A stretch of DNA of 47,903 nt, from NCBI GenBank assembly GCA_964389375.1, contig CAYMDP010000020.1:1-47903 (forward strand), read 5' to 3'. Source of the DNA: CAYMDP01 sp964389375. Its GTDB lineage: Bacteria; Bdellovibrionota; Bdellovibrionia; Bdellovibrionales; UBA1609. Made by a program: the position numbers and the translations under genes. Under the pieces are notes generated by a model, which was given only the letters and a program-made list of their open reading frames with translations, did no database searches and was not told the DNA's origin. Below, piece after piece: positions 40,837 through 47,759 of this stretch (within the stretch, counting starts at the first letter, position 1; each line of letters starts with the position of its first letter).

Positions 40837-42987
40837 ATGATGCGTAATATTTTTCTTTCTCTATTGTTTGCGCTATTTGCCGCAACAACAATCTCTTGTA
40901 CCTCTGTCGACACGCAGACCGAAGACGATGTGATGGCGCTTGATGATGCGGGTGCAGAGAATTCTGATTCAGCGGATGAGTTTGCGGATGAAAATGAATT
41001 CGAAGAAAGTACCTTCGGTGAAGAGCCTTCCGAGACTGCGGCCTCAGAAGATCTTGAATCCGATTTTGCAGAAGTCGATGAGCAGGCTTTAGAAGAGCCC
41101 GTTTCAGAAGAAATTTCTGAAGACATGTCCGATTTCGTCGAAGAAGAAGTGGCTCAGGAAGAATTGGCTTTAGAGCCAGAGCCTTTGCTAGAAGAGCCCG
41201 TGGCCGAAGAGCCTCTTCAGGAATTTGTGACAGATGCCCCCAGTTCTTCAAGTGGTCCCAGCGCAGACATTCGTGACATCAAGTATTTGGCAAACCAAAG
41301 TGGTGGATCGATCGTCATCGAGGCTTCCGGTCCCTTGACCTATCAAACTCGACTGAACCCAAGCACGAACCAATTTATCATCGAGATTCCGAAGGCTCGG
41401 TTGCCCGAGTCCTTAAAGCGTCCTTATATTCTAAAAGAATTTAATGCCGCCTTTGGCGCCATCAATTCCTATCAAAATCCTGGCAGCGAAACGGCTCGAG
41501 TCGTTGTTCAGTTAAAAGGAAAAGGGGCCGAGCCATTTGTTCAAGTCGAAGGCAACTCATTGGTTGTCATTCCAAGTGAAGGCTCGCCAGATTTGATGGC
41601 GCAAGCACCTGCTGAAGCGGCAGCAGCGCAGGCCTCTCAGGCCTCTGCGGCAAAAAATGTTCAGGCCAAAGAAGATCAGATTTTAGCTGCCCGTACATTA
41701 AATGAATTCTTAACTGGTCAAACCCGGTTTTACGGTCGCGAAATTTCTATCCAAGTTAAAGATGGAGACATCCGCGATGTCTTAAATTTTGTGGCCGATG
41801 AGAGTGGGATGAACATGGTCATCTCTGAAGATGTTCAGGGTCGGATATCCCTGAAGCTACGAAGAATTCCATGGGATCAAGCGCTCGTCACAGTAATGCG
41901 TGCCAAAGGCTTGGGCTACGTTCGTCAGGGGAGTGTTATACGAATTTCGACTCTCAATTCATTGCAGCAAGAAACTGACGCTGCAAAGCGTATGATCGAT
42001 TCACAAAAAACAATTTCTCCAACTCGGGTCCGTGTCGTTCCAGTCAGCTACGCTTCTGTAGATGACTTGGCTAAACAAGTGACTCCCTTTTTAACAAAGG
42101 ATCGCGGAAGTGTTTTGTCCGACCCAAGAACTTCTTCAGTTATTGTCACCGATACAGATGAAGTTTTAGAGCGGGTCGGTCGTCTTATTAAAGAACTCGA
42201 TATCCCACCTCCACAGGTGATGATCGAAGGAAAAATTGTCGAGGCCGGAGAGACCTTCGCGCAGAATGTCGGGATCAACTGGAGTATGTCGGGAAGTGAT
42301 ATTCAGCTTAGCAGTGGCGGTGGAGCCAATGGCGGTCCTGTGACCCTGACTCCAAGCCTAAGTGTCACGAACTTGGATCCAACTGTAGCCGCAGGATCCC
42401 CTTTTAATATGGATCTTAAGCTTGGGACTCTCGATGTTCTCGGAGATCTTGCTGCGACACTTTCCTTGTTAGAGCGAGATAGTTTGGTAAAGATTCTCTC
42501 AAGTCCTCGGGTCGTTGCCATGAACCGAGAGAAAGCGACCATCACCCAAAAGGGTGAAAACGTCACCATCGTCAACATTGTTGATAATATTGGAACCAGA
42601 ACGAAGTCCGTTAAACGTGACCCAGTCATCATCGAACTTATTGTCACTCCACAGGTGACCGCCGATGGAAGTGTAATTATGGACGTTGATATGACTCGAG
42701 AGTTCACGGGCCCAACTCTAGATCAAGAGACCCAAGCTCGAGCAATTAATAGTCGAAAAGCAAAAACGAAGATTATGGTTAAAAACGGACAAACAGCAGT
42801 AATCGGAGGAATCTACCAAAGCGATCAGGCCGAGGCCGAGACCGGAGTTCCTGTCCTAAAGAATATTCCGGTCCTTGGTTGGCTCTTTAAATCAAAGTCC
42901 AAAGAACATTCTAAGAACGAACTTCTTATTTTCTTAACGCCGAAGATCCTAAATCTGAAAGACCAAGTCGCGGACCTCTCTAGATAA
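40837..42987 (+). CDS. pilQ: type IV pilus secretin PilQ
   Basis: PilQ forms the outer-membrane channel for the pilus. After the signal (about 1-20, ending near Cys21, a possible lipidation site) comes a very acidic, Glu/Asp/Ala-rich stretch of roughly 110 residues, then one AMIN domain (IRDIKYLANQSGGSIVIEAS), the secretin N domains (ISIQVKDGDIRDVLNFVADE and RVRVVPVSYASVDDLAKQVT) and the secretin core (LLERDSLVKILSSPRVVAMN to VPVLKNIPVLGWLFKS). ATG 40837 is used (GAGG eight bases upstream); GTG 40828 is in frame. The acidic region is unlike most PilQ N-termini. A hairpin overlaps the stop. Confidence 0.95.
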   Translation: MMRNIFLSLLFALFAATTISCTSVDTQTEDDVMALDDAGAENSDSADEFADENEFEESTFGEEPSETAASEDLESDFAEVDEQALEEPVSEEISEDMSDFVEEEVAQEELALEPEPLLEEPVAEEPLQEFVTDAPSSSSGPSADIRDIKYLANQSGGSIVIEASGPLTYQTRLNPSTNQFIIEIPKARLPESLKRPYILKEFNAAFGAINSYQNPGSETARVVVQLKGKGAEPFVQVEGNSLVVIPSEGSPDLMAQAPAEAAAAQASQASAAKNVQAKEDQILAARTLNEFLTGQTRFYGREISIQVKDGDIRDVLNFVADESGMNMVISEDVQGRISLKLRRIPWDQALVTVMRAKGLGYVRQGSVIRISTLNSLQQETDAAKRMIDSQKTISPTRVRVVPVSYASVDDLAKQVTPFLTKDRGSVLSDPRTSSVIVTDTDEVLERVGRLIKELDIPPPQVMIEGKIVEAGETFAQNVGINWSMSGSDIQLSSGGGANGGPVTLTPSLSVTNLDPTVAAGSPFNMDLKLGTLDVLGDLAATLSLLERDSLVKILSSPRVVAMNREKATITQKGENVTIVNIVDNIGTRTKSVKRDPVIIELIVTPQVTADGSVIMDVDMTREFTGPTLDQETQARAINSRKAKTKIMVKNGQTAVIGGIYQSDQAEAETGVPVLKNIPVLGWLFKSKSKEHSKNELLIFLTPKILNLKDQVADLSR

Positions 42988-42995
42988 AGAGGTCC
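42972..42995 (+). terminator. hairpin terminator after pilQ
   Basis: GGACCTCT (42972-42979) pairs perfectly with AGAGGTCC (42988-42995) around an eight-base loop that contains the TAA stop. The tail is T-rich but mixed (CGATTTTCG). Confidence 0.6.
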
Positions 42996-43056
42996 CGATT
43001 TTCGATTCTCTGACTTCAACTTTACTCAATCAGTTTGTTCAATAGAAAGAGCTCCT

Positions 43057-43272
43057 TCAATATATTCTTTGGTCACAAGGCAGATTGCGAATCAAATGCA
43101 AGCGTCCTGATTGAACATCGTGGGCATCTTTGAGAGTTATGCCCAAGCGGACTTTATTCAGAGTGCCTAAAATATTTTGAGAATCTGAAAAAAATGTAGC
43201 GTAAGAAAGACAATTTTGATGAGGTCTGTTCGCCCAAAGATTTGTCAGACTTAAATCAGCATTTGCCTCTGG
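43057..43272 (-). pseudogene. 71-codon open frame without start codon in the gap after pilQ
   Basis: The interval 42996-43326 holds no complete gene. On the minus strand one frame stays open for 71 codons, encoding a protein-like string with SDSQNILGTLNKVRLGITLK and DVQSGRLHLIRNLPCDQRIY. It has no ATG, and only late GTG/TTG candidates; several stop codons separate it from the lipoprotein gene upstream in the same frame. It may be a decayed gene end or chance. A short hairpin, GGCTC-TTC-GAGCC (43284-43296), lies upstream of it without a T tail. Nothing else is seen here. Confidence 0.2.
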
Positions 43273-43326
43273 CTAGATCTATGGGCTCTTCGAGCCAAGA
43301 CTAAAAGGTTAGGATTCCTACTTTAA

Positions 43327-43884
43327 TTAGAACTGGGTTGTAACCTGGACTCGCTTCTTCATGGTTTTAGATGGGCTGCCGGTTTCAGCATCCTCAAACC
43401 AGCCAATACCTTCAAATTTTACTTTATAGGCCAAGGATCGAACGATCTCTAGATCCGGCAGGCTGTGAATAACCCAAGTAGCGAGGTTTTTTTCTGAAGG
43501 GGTAAATCCATAACTGCCCCCGGGAGGAACACGTGCAAGAACTGTCTGAGCCGGATCAACATCAAGCTCTCCGGGATCAATATTTCCAGTGCTCGAAACC
43601 AATTCTCCGCCGTCCTTAGCCGTAGCTTCCACAGTATAGGCAACCGAAGCCAAGACCAGTGTTCGATCTGAATTATTTGTAATGGTATAGCTAAACTGAA
43701 ACCAAGGGCCTCCGACAGTGATCTCCCTGACTTCGTCTCCAACAGTCCTCGTGTAGGTGTAGTCAGCATCGATCACGATTGGATTTTTGGGCGCGATCGC
43801 AAAGTCCACATTTTTATTTAAGGGATCTTCTGAGCACTGAATTGTGGCTATAAGAATAAATACCAATGCCAAGGCTTTTTTCAT
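43327..43884 (-). CDS. putative lipoprotein of unknown function
   Basis: The 185-residue product starts MKKALALVFILIATIQC, a signal with a lipobox-like end (Cys17; T-I-Q-C is not canonical), followed by SED. The rest is beta-rich: FAIAPKNPIVIDADYTYTRT, GPWFQFSYTITNNSDRTLVL and ARVPPGGSYGFTPSEKNLA, resembling an immunoglobulin-like sandwich. I do not recognise the family. ATG 43884 is eight bases after AGGAGG; a TTG one codon earlier is possible. A good promoter lies upstream. Being divergent from rarA it is a separate unit. Confidence 0.75.
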   Translation of the reverse strand: MKKALALVFILIATIQCSEDPLNKNVDFAIAPKNPIVIDADYTYTRTVGDEVREITVGGPWFQFSYTITNNSDRTLVLASVAYTVEATAKDGGELVSSTGNIDPGELDVDPAQTVLARVPPGGSYGFTPSEKNLATWVIHSLPDLEIVRSLAYKVKFEGIGWFEDAETGSPSKTMKKRVQVTTQF

Positions 43885-43902
43885 CAATGTTCCCTCCTAA
43901 AT

Positions 43903-43931
43903 ATCTTAGGCCCAAACTGAGAAAGCTTCAA
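43903..43931 (-). promoter_or_regulatory. promoter candidate of the lipoprotein gene
   Basis: On the minus strand TTGAAG (plus 43926-43931) is followed after 17 bases by TAAGAT (plus 43903-43908). Both hexamers match in 4 of 6 positions, and spacing is optimal. Confidence 0.45.
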
Positions 43932-43951
43932 AAAAAATTCCTTCTTTGTCC

Positions 43952-43980
43952 TTGCTCGAGACCATGGTCGGGCATAAAAG
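43952..43980 (+). promoter_or_regulatory. promoter candidate of rarA
   Basis: TTGCTC (43952-43957), 17 bases, then TAAAAG (43975-43980, 4 of 6). The start would be at about the ATG (43986), and no Shine-Dalgarno sequence is present, again suggesting a leaderless message. Confidence 0.3.
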
Positions 43981-43985
43981 ACGCC

Positions 43986-45293
43986 ATGGATCTTTTTGAA
44001 ACACAAATTCAACACCAGTCCAATACGCCACTCTCTGAGCGCTTGCGCCCAAAACGGCTAGAAGACTTCGTGGGGCAAAAAAGGGCTCTTCGTCAAAGCG
44101 GAATTCTTGCCCTCATAGATAAAACCAAATCTGTTCCAAATCTTATTCTTTGGGGCCCACCGGGAACGGGAAAGACCACTTTTGCTCAGCTTCTCTCGAC
44201 AAGGATTAAAACTCGCTGGGTTTCGGTCAGCGCAATCGATACCGGAGCGAAACGCTTTCGCGAGATCGGCACCCAGGCTCACCAGGACAAGTTGATTCGT
44301 GGTGAATCGACTTTACTCTTCGTCGATGAAATCCATCGGTTAAATAAAGGCCAGCAAGACGTTCTTTTGCCTTATACCGAGAAAGGCGACGTGATTTTAG
44401 TTGGAGCAACTACGGAAAACCCAAGCTACGAACTCAACGCGGCTTTGCTCAGTCGCAGCCGGGTTTTGGTCTTCGAGCGGCTCGAAGAGTCAGATCTATT
44501 GCTTTTGCTTCAGCGCGCCTCGGCCCATCTAAAAATTCAGACCACAGAATTTTTAGAAGAAGAGGCCATAAAACTTCTATGTTCTCTTTCGGATGGAGAT
44601 GGCCGACGCTTGATGAATTTGGTCGAAACTCTATCTGGACTCTATGAGGGGCGAAGCTCAAATGGAATAGATTTCCCCTTAAGCTCCTCACGTCTCTCCG
44701 AGCTTCAGTTGCAAAACCCGATGTCCTACGACAAGGCTTCCGATGAGCACTACGACTCCATTAGCGCCTTTATCAAGAGTGTGCGGGGAAGTGATCCGGA
44801 TGCGGCGGTATATTACCTGGCGCGAATGGTAGAGGGTGGAGAAGACCCGGTGTTTATCGCAAGACGCCTAGTCATTTTGGCGAGTGAGGATATTGGAAAC
44901 GCGGATCCGAGAGCTTTATCGATTGCAGTGTCTGGACTTCAGGCCGTCGAGTTGATTGGATTTCCAGAGGCCGCAATTTCTTTGGCCCAAGTCACGACCT
45001 ACCTAGCATCGGCTCCGAAATCCAACCGAAGTTACAAGGCATTAAAGAAAGCCCAAGACCTTGTGCGGCAAAAAGGACGTCTGCCCATTCCCTTGGCATT
45101 AAGGTCTTCCCGAACGGCATTAAATAAGTCCATGGGCTATGGACGGGATTATGAATACTCTCATGATGGGCCTAAAGGCTTTGTCGATCAGGACTTTCTT
45201 CCTCCCGAGTTGAAAGAAGAAAAACTCTACGAGCCCTCTGATAGAGGCTTCGAAAAAAACATTAAAGAATACCTAAAATGGATGAAATCCTAA
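43986..45293 (+). CDS. rarA: replication-associated recombination ATPase RarA/MgsA
   Basis: RarA is a clamp-loader-like AAA+ ATPase that acts at stalled replication forks. The 435-residue protein has PLSERLRPKRLEDFVGQ at the start, Walker A GPPGTGKT (57-64), Walker B LLFVDEIHRLNKGQQD, sensor ILVGATTENPSYELN and the RarA C-terminal region with DEHYDSISAFIKSVRGSDPD and ASEDIGNADPRAL. ATG 43986 gives the family N-terminus; a frame extension to 43866 would cross the lipoprotein start and is rejected. Its end lies 24 bases from the end of the opposing receiver gene. Confidence 0.96.
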   Translation: MDLFETQIQHQSNTPLSERLRPKRLEDFVGQKRALRQSGILALIDKTKSVPNLILWGPPGTGKTTFAQLLSTRIKTRWVSVSAIDTGAKRFREIGTQAHQDKLIRGESTLLFVDEIHRLNKGQQDVLLPYTEKGDVILVGATTENPSYELNAALLSRSRVLVFERLEESDLLLLLQRASAHLKIQTTEFLEEEAIKLLCSLSDGDGRRLMNLVETLSGLYEGRSSNGIDFPLSSSRLSELQLQNPMSYDKASDEHYDSISAFIKSVRGSDPDAAVYYLARMVEGGEDPVFIARRLVILASEDIGNADPRALSIAVSGLQAVELIGFPEAAISLAQVTTYLASAPKSNRSYKALKKAQDLVRQKGRLPIPLALRSSRTALNKSMGYGRDYEYSHDGPKGFVDQDFLPPELKEEKLYEPSDRGFEKNIKEYLKWMKS

Positions 45294-45317
45294 GAATTAA
45301 GTCCAAGGATTAAGCGA

Positions 45318-45725
45318 TCAGGGAGTTTTTCTTCGGTTAAAGACACTTTTCATCTTGGACTTCACCGTGGCTTCGCTGAATGGCTTTACGATAAAATCAG
45401 AAACACCCATTGAAACGGCTTTAAGGACATAGTCTCTCTCGCCCTCGATTGTGACGATTAAAAAAGGAACATCTTTAAAACGCGGGTCTTCGTTGCGAAT
45501 TTTTAAAAGCTCAAGTCCAGACATCCCGGGAAGGTTCCAATCCGAAAAAATACAGCCATAAGCCTCTTTGGACCCATCTGCCGTCTTCATTTTCTCAAGG
45601 CCAACTTCTGCATTTTCGGCCTCATCAATTTTGCTGTAACCAAGATTCAGCAAGATATCTTTAAGAAGGCTGCGGATTGTTTTGGAATCATCTATGATCA
45701 GAATTCGTGTATCCAAAGAAAACAT
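45318..45725 (-). CDS. CheY-like single-domain response regulator
   Basis: The 135-residue protein is a lone receiver domain: ILIIDDSKT with acid pair Asp12-Asp13, phospho-acceptor Asp62 in FSDWNLPGMSG, a Thr in IVTIEGE and Lys in FIVKPFSE. It has no output domain, so it acts by protein contact, probably on the flagellar motor, gliding control or a phosphorelay. ATG 45725 is used; GTG 45737 is in frame four codons upstream. It lies 21 bases after the cupin gene on the same strand. No kinase is nearby. Confidence 0.9.
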   Translation of the reverse strand: MFSLDTRILIIDDSKTIRSLLKDILLNLGYSKIDEAENAEVGLEKMKTADGSKEAYGCIFSDWNLPGMSGLELLKIRNEDPRFKDVPFLIVTIEGERDYVLKAVSMGVSDFIVKPFSEATVKSKMKSVFNRRKTP

Positions 45726-45746
45726 AGGGTCGAGCACCTCATCAAA

Positions 45747-46052
45747 TTAAAAACTTTTATACGCGCAAAACGAAACGCAAGGAGTATCGCCTTCGACCTT
45801 TTTAGAATGTTTCGTGTTCGAAGGGATCACAATTTTATCCCCCGCACGAAGTAACAAACGGTTGCCCGCGATATCTAAAAGAAGTTGACCCGAGACCACC
45901 ATACGAACCTCATCAAAGGGATGCCTATGATCTTGGATCATTGCTTTTGGAGGAAATACTTCCTCACTCGGCTGAAGACCCTCAGACTCAAACATCAGCA
46001 AAATCTGCTGACGGTCTGGAAGGATCGGAGCTTGCCACCTCATCACGAGCAT
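45747..46052 (-). CDS. small cupin-domain protein
   Basis: The 101-residue protein is a single cupin barrel. The metal-site motif is visible: IQDHRHPFDEVRMVVSGQLL, matching G(X)5HXH(X)3,4E(X)6G loosely, with a second motif AGDKIVIPSNTKHSKKV. A substrate cannot be named; such cupins include enzymes and binding proteins. ATG 46052 follows GAGG by seven bases. It probably forms a two-gene unit with the CheY-like gene. Tandem repeats and a candidate sRNA promoter lie upstream in the opposite direction. Confidence 0.82.
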   Translation of the reverse strand: MLVMRWQAPILPDRQQILLMFESEGLQPSEEVFPPKAMIQDHRHPFDEVRMVVSGQLLLDIAGNRLLLRAGDKIVIPSNTKHSKKVEGDTPCVSFCAYKSF

Positions 46053-46076
46053 TTGAGAACCTCATGCTTTAAAAAC

Positions 46077-46112
46077 TAAGACCAGAGTCAAAAAATAAGA
46101 CCAGACTCAAAA
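46077..46112. repeat. two 17-base direct repeats (possible operator) between the cupin gene and a promoter
   Basis: TAAGACCAGAGTCAAAA (46077-46093) and TAAGACCAGACTCAAAA (46096-46112) differ at one base and repeat with a 19-base period. They lie 25 bases upstream of the cupin start on one side and 4 bases before a -35-like element on the other. Confidence 0.55.
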
Positions 46113-46115
46113 TAG

Positions 46116-46144
46116 TTCAAATATGATTCACCAACAACTAAAAT
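46116..46144 (+). promoter_or_regulatory. promoter candidate for a small RNA
   Basis: TTCAAA (46116-46121), 17 bases, TAAAAT (46139-46144, 5 of 6). Located 4 bases after the direct repeats and about 83 bases before a strong terminator, with no coding gene between. Confidence 0.4.
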
Positions 46145-46150
46145 AGGACT

Positions 46151-46249
46151 TCAGCTTGTTTTGTCCCGGACGTTTTGGCCAAAGCCCTGTCTCGCCAAAA
46201 TCTCCCAAATTGTTTGCTTTCGAAGGAGGGGCGCTTTAGGCGCCTTTTT
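46151..46249 (+). ncRNA. candidate small RNA of about 100 bases
   Basis: A plus-strand promoter candidate and a strong intrinsic terminator bracket roughly 100 bases in which I see no credible open frame. No Rfam class is recognised; the RNA could also be an antisense or leader transcript, since the next gene lies 470 bases further on. Confidence 0.35.
46227..46249 (+). terminator. strong intrinsic terminator with no upstream gene
   Basis: GGCGC (46230-46234) pairs with GCGCC (46240-46244) around a five-base loop; G-T and A-T pairs extend the stem to eight, and five T follow. It is orphaned from any protein-coding gene on the plus strand. Confidence 0.65.
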
Positions 46250-46416
46250 GTCCCACATTTTTTAATAGAATCACTTCCACGACTGCAAAATACTCGCTTC
46301 AGATGCGGACCTCAGACCACCTCGGGCTCATTCGAAAGATAGTTCTTCATCAAAGTGCGTAAACTTAGGTCATCAAATCGAGCTCGAGTTATTTGAATTA
46401 ATGATAAACCCAATAG

Positions 46417-46725
46417 GAGTTTAAGGCTTTTTTGCGGCAATTTTATTCTCAGTTGGCGGCCCTATTTAAAATGGATCTTCGGCTTGTCCAAGAGCATGGG
46501 GCTGCGGTTTATTCAGCAGAGGACTGAAAAAGACGGGATGAGTTCAATTTCATAAGTCCGGAAGTTGGGGGCGCTTGGGTGTTAAGTGTCTTACTCGTAG
46601 ACAGATTCAATAGGATTCCAAATGTGATACAGGACGATGACCCAAAATATGGGGTCGGCGCTCAAGTCCCTCTGGGTCTGGGACGAAGAGAAGAGTGTAG
46701 AGACCACCAACGAGGGAAATTTTGA
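46417..46725 (+). pseudogene. possible decayed gene with an internal stop, ahead of the 46722 gene
   Basis: One plus-strand frame is open from 46417 to 46725 but for a single TGA at 46525-46527, about 103 codons. The first part reads AFLRQFYSQLAALFKMDLRL and VQEHGAAVYSAED; the second contains PEVGGAWVLSVLLVDRFNRI and QDDDPKYGVGAQVPLGLGRR. The final TGA overlaps the next start as TTGA, the junction type used elsewhere in this window. A real small gene might begin at GTG 46579 (48 codons). In 46250-46416 I see nothing. Confidence 0.3.
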
Positions 46726-47240
46726 AGAACAAAAGCGAGTACGATAAACAACTGGGGCTGTTCTCACAGATTTTAGATTTCGTAGAGCAAAGCAAGGGAC
46801 TCGAGGCCGTCGGCAGTGGACCTGGCCAAGTTAAGATTTCTCAGTCCGTTGATGGAAAGTTTATTTGCATTCCTGAAGAGCAGATCGAAGAAGTCCTTGT
46901 GCGTGCTGATGGGGACCAAAAGACTTTTCTTCAGGTCAATTTTAAGACCGGTCGCAAGATTTTGGTCACCGAAAGCCTGATCGGTTTTAAGCCGGCCCAC
47001 CGCGCGGATTTGGATATGGGTAAGCTTCCGAAAGTAGTCACCACTCCTGATCTAATTAGCGTTGTAGAAGCCATAGAAGACGCTATGTCCGCGGAAGGTA
47101 CCCTTCCCGAAGAGATCGAAGTCCTTAAAAAAGTTTTCGAATGTGTTATGCGAGGCGGCGAGCAGGTCGGCTTTGACTTGAAGCCCGAAAAACTTTGGCT
47201 TCAAAGCCTTTTCCAGACCCAAAACAAAGCTTCAGCATAG
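46722..47240 (+). CDS. hypothetical protein, 172 residues
   Basis: TTG 46722 follows GAGGGA by five bases. The product is acidic and soluble with no signal peptide. It begins with a helix (KQLGLFSQILDFVEQSKGLE), has a beta-rich middle (QVKISQSVDGKFICIPEEQI, then FLQVNFKTGRKILVTESLIG) and a helical end with LPEEIEVLKKVFECVMRGGE. I do not recognise it. The middle has the feel of a regulatory or binding domain rather than an enzyme. It is preceded by a possibly decayed frame in a TTGA overlap. Confidence 0.75.
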   Translation: MKNKSEYDKQLGLFSQILDFVEQSKGLEAVGSGPGQVKISQSVDGKFICIPEEQIEEVLVRADGDQKTFLQVNFKTGRKILVTESLIGFKPAHRADLDMGKLPKVVTTPDLISVVEAIEDAMSAEGTLPEEIEVLKKVFECVMRGGEQVGFDLKPEKLWLQSLFQTQNKASA

Positions 47241-47274
47241 AACCTCTGATCCGATTGAAAGAAAAAGAGACAGC

Positions 47275-47454
47275 TTAAGTTCCAGTGGTCTTAGGCCTCC
47301 GAAGCAAATCCGCAATATAATAGGCCTTCTCTTCCTCAGTCCCAAATTTGGGTTCCTCAGCGGCTCGCAAATCTTTGGAAAATAAGCCTCTCGCAAATCG
47401 TAAAGTCGCTCTTAAAATATAGGCTCGGCATGGCCTGCTAGCAATTTGAGCAAC
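47275..47454 (-). pseudogene. protein-like open frame without start codon upstream of tRNA-Ala
   Basis: In the 320-base stretch between the preceding gene and the tRNA, the minus strand has a 59-codon open frame ending at TAA. Its product is strikingly protein-like and amphipathic: RPCRAYILRATLRFARGLFS, DLRAAEEPKFGTEEEKAYYI and ADLLRRPKTTGT. There is no ATG or GTG; only a TTG at about codon 29 could start it. This looks like the C-terminal remnant of a gene. Nothing else is recognisable in the stretch beyond a TTGACC (47517-47522) that may be the tRNA -35. Confidence 0.35.
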
Positions 47455-47562
47455 TCAATTATGAGCAAAAAATTCTAAGGCTTTCGGAGGACCTAGGCCC
47501 ATTTCAATTTTCCCGCTTGACCCGGAATAGATATTCAGACATTTTCGTCCCTTCGAATCCGT

Positions 47563-47638
47563 GGGGGCATAGCTCAGTTGGGAGAGCGTCTGATTTGCAT
47601 TCAGAAGGTCGCAGGTTCGATCCCTGTTGCCTCCACCA
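47563..47638 (+). tRNA. tRNA-Ala (anticodon TGC)
   Basis: The acceptor stem GGGGGCA (47563-47569) pairs with TGCCTCC (47628-47634) with one G-T pair; discriminator A and encoded CCA follow (47636-47638). The D arm AGCTCAGTTGGGAGAGC, the anticodon stem TCTGA/TCAGA around loop TTTGCAT (TGC at 47596-47598), and the T arm with GGTTCGATCC are all standard. Confidence 0.97.
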
Positions 47639-47759
47639 AATCTTGAAATCCCATTTTCTAAATTTTCAGGCTCGAGTTTTTTCACCTTGATACCCAAAAC
47701 CCGGGCCATCTTCTCCGTCGCAAATTCGACCCGGCGTCCTTAGTCCAATTCCCATTTTC

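Noticed and set aside
43284..43296. GGCTC-TTC-GAGCC hairpin as a terminator
   Set aside because: No T tract follows on either strand, and the stem is only five base pairs.
43866..43985. N-terminal extension of rarA
   Set aside because: It would overlap the start of the divergent lipoprotein gene, and the extra residues do not match RarA; ATG 43986 gives the family N-terminus.
47455..47709. 84-codon minus-strand frame antisense to the tRNA
   Set aside because: It contains GGNRDRTCDLLNANQT, the well-known false protein produced by translating the reverse complement of a tRNA.
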